17,045 bases of DNA, taken from DATKMS01 sp041497995. Lineage in GTDB: Bacteria > Desulfobacterota > Binatia > HRBIN30. This document shows positions 15,602 to 17,045 of this stretch, piece by piece; the stretch's first letter is position 1; the number at the start of each line of letters is the position of its first letter. The stretch covers positions 1 to 17,045 of the forward strand of contig JBGQHM010000109.1 in NCBI GenBank assembly GCA_041497995.1. The letters are read 5' to 3'. The translations under genes were made by a program, and so were the position numbers. The notes under the pieces were generated by a model. That model was not told the DNA's origin. It searched no databases and was given only the letters and a program-made list of their open reading frames with translations.

Positions 15602-15704
15602 AGAAGCCGTCAGCGGTCAGCTATCAGCCGTCAGCTGCTTGGAACTCGGCGTAGCCGAGTCTTGGATCTTGCTGAGAGCTGATGGCTGACGGCTGACAGC
15701 TTCT
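15602..15704. repeat. Palindromic repeat element overlapping the yejA 3' end
   Basis: Arms of 34 bases at 15602-15635 and 15671-15704 pair with 29 of 34 matches. Each arm is built from gtcagc-type heptamers (cagcggtcagctatcagc). The centre holds another hairpin, actcggc-gta-gccgagt (15644-15660). I recall this gctgatggctgacggctgac type of sequence as an abundant dispersed repeat in environmental genomes. It contains the yejA stop codon and stops 4 bases short of the yejB start. Any RNA read through it would fold into a large stem. Confidence 0.85.
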
Positions 15705-17045
15705 CTTGGTGCATCCACCACGTATCGAGTTGGACGCCCATTGCGGGAACGACGGAGGGGTGACCGAACTTGTCCCAGTAGGCGACGCGATCGTACGTCA
15801 GGTGCCATTGCGGGATCACCCAGTGGCCCCATTGCAGCACACGGTCGAGGGCATGCACCCGGTTCACCAGGCTGGCGCGGTCCGGCGCAGCGATCAGCCC
15901 GTCGACGAGCGCGTCGATGACCGGGCTCTTGATACCGATCAAGTTCTGGCTGCCCTGACGCGTCGCAAACTCGGAGCCCCAGAAGTTGCGCTGCTCGTTG
16001 CCGGGAGACAGCGACTCGGGCCAGCTGCCGACGATCATGTCGAAGTCGAAGTCGTCGAGCCGCCGCCGGTACTGCGCGGTGTCGACGGTGCGCACCGTCG
16101 CCGTGATGCCCAGGCGTTCGAGGTTCTTGGTGAATGGGAGGACGACGCGTTCAAACTCCGGCTGCACGAGCAGGATCTCGAACTCCATGACCTTGCCACC
16201 CTCCGCGTGCGTCAGCTTCTTGGTCTTCTCGTCGATCTTCCAACCGGCGTCGGCCAGGAGCTTCACCGCCTGCCGCAAGTTGTCGCGGATGTTGCCCGAC
16301 CCGTCGGCACGCGGCGGGTTGTACTCGGTGGTGAACACCTCATCGGGAATGCGACCGCGATACGGCTCGAGGATCGCTAGCTCCGCCGGCCCCGGCACAC
16401 CCTTCGCCGCCAGCTCGGAGTTGTCGAAGTAGCTGCGCGTGCGCGTGTACTGACCGTAGAAGAGCGTCTTGTTCGACCACTCGAAGTCGAAGGCGTAAGC
16501 GAGCGCCTGCCGCACGCGTGCGTCTTGGAAGAGCGGACGGCGCGTGTTGTAGGCGAAAGCCTGCATGCCCGCCGGTCGGCTGTTGGGAATGTCCTCCTTG
16601 CGTACGGCACCGCTCTTCAAGGCCGGGAAGTCATAGGCGGTAGCCCAGTCCTTTGACGACACCTCCAGACGCCAGTCGTACTCACCCGCCTTGAACGCCT
16701 GCAAGGCGACCGTGGAGTCACGATAGTAGTCGTACCGTACGACGTCGAAGTTGTCGCGCCCGACATTGACCGGCAGGTCCTTCGCCCAATAGTCGGCGAC
16801 GCGCCGGTAGGTCACCTGCCGGCCGGGCTCGAAGCTCTCGATCTTGTACGCGCCGCTGCCCAACGGCGCCTCCAGCGTCGTCTGATTGAACTCCTTCCCC
16901 TGCCAGTAGTGCTTGGGAAGGATCGTCAACTGCCCGATGATCAGCGGCAGCTCGCGATTCTCGCCGGCCTTGAAGGTGAACTTCACGGTGCGCTCACCCG
17001 TCTTCTCCACCGACGCCACGCTGCTGTAGTAGCCGCGGTAGAACG
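15631..17045 (-). CDS. yejA: Peptide ABC transporter substrate-binding protein YejA, 5' end outside window
   Basis: The frame is open to the right edge, so about 470 C-terminal residues of a roughly 600-residue periplasmic binding protein (SBP_bac_5 family) are present; the signal peptide is not visible. YejA-type marks include ILPKHYWQGKEFN, GSGAYKIESFEPGR, NVGRDNFDVVRYDYYRD, ALAYAFDFEWSNKTLFYGQY, SYFDNSELAAKG and MIVGSWPESLSPGNEQ. It captures oligopeptides and delivers them to YejB/YejEF. The first in-window start-like codon (GTG at 17019) is internal: coding continues upstream with FYRGYYSS. The last ~24 residues (after WMHQEK) are encoded by the palindromic element and read LSAVSHQLSARSK and a short basic remainder, so the native C-terminus has been replaced or extended. 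This tail probably lies on the surface and may be harmless. Confidence 0.93.
   Translation of the reverse strand, partial: FYRGYYSSVASVEKTGERTVKFTFKAGENRELPLIIGQLTILPKHYWQGKEFNQTTLEAPLGSGAYKIESFEPGRQVTYRRVADYWAKDLPVNVGRDNFDVVRYDYYRDSTVALQAFKAGEYDWRLEVSSKDWATAYDFPALKSGAVRKEDIPNSRPAGMQAFAYNTRRPLFQDARVRQALAYAFDFEWSNKTLFYGQYTRTRSYFDNSELAAKGVPGPAELAILEPYRGRIPDEVFTTEYNPPRADGSGNIRDNLRQAVKLLADAGWKIDEKTKKLTHAEGGKVMEFEILLVQPEFERVVLPFTKNLERLGITATVRTVDTAQYRRRLDDFDFDMIVGSWPESLSPGNEQRNFWGSEFATRQGSQNLIGIKSPVIDALVDGLIAAPDRASLVNRVHALDRVLQWGHWVIPQWHLTYDRVAYWDKFGHPSVVPAMGVQLDTWWMHQEKLSAVSHQLSARSKTRLRRVPSS

Noticed and set aside
14386..15704. Complete insertion sequence or composite transposon around yejB
   Set aside because: The two palindromic elements differ in sequence, no transposase is encoded and no target-site duplication was found.

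Overview
All eleven recognisable genes lie on the minus strand, so the window is transcribed from its right end to its left end. Base composition is GC-rich. Gene content points to an uncultured, aerobic, lipid-metabolising Gram-negative bacterium: a bacterial wax ester synthase/DGAT, a periplasmic c-type cytochrome, a lipoprotein PI-PLC-like enzyme, two GST-fold proteins, and a Yej-type peptide importer. The giant secreted protein ends in a Cys-bearing, dockerin-like double EF-hand tail of the kind I associate with Deltaproteobacteria-like or Candidatus Binatota metagenome bins. That placement is an inference from protein style, not a computed result.

Layout in transcription order. (1) 17045-11641: a YejABEF-type peptide ABC importer operon. 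It holds the 3' part of yejA (solute-binding protein), yejB (permease), and one gene in which the yejE permease and the yejF double ATPase are fused. Both gaps in the operon carry palindromic repeat elements of two unrelated sequences, and a strong stem-loop follows the last gene. (2) 11554-10859: a nu-class (YfcG-like) GST. (3) 10763-5715: a 1682-residue exported protein. It has a signal peptide, six copies of a ~180-residue beta-rich repeat organised as a duplicated three-unit block, a Thr/Pro-rich linker, an Ig/carboxypeptidase-regulatory-like domain and a dockerin-like end. (4) 5692-1: a run of a crotonase, a PI-PLC-like lipoprotein, a monohaem cytochrome c, a long GST-family protein, a GT-A glycosyltransferase and a truncated WS/DGAT.

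The yej genes plainly work together: YejA captures peptides, YejB with the YejE half forms the channel, and the YejF half drives it. The remaining genes show only a loose theme of lipid and thiol chemistry. The GST and glycosyltransferase are probably translationally coupled. The parts most worth a second look are the repeat architecture and paired cysteines of the giant protein, the YejE-YejF fusion, and the repeat element that supplies the C-terminal tail and stop codon of yejA while abutting the yejB start. No tRNA, rRNA, CRISPR array, transposase or phage gene was seen. No stretch longer than about 175 bases lacks a gene.
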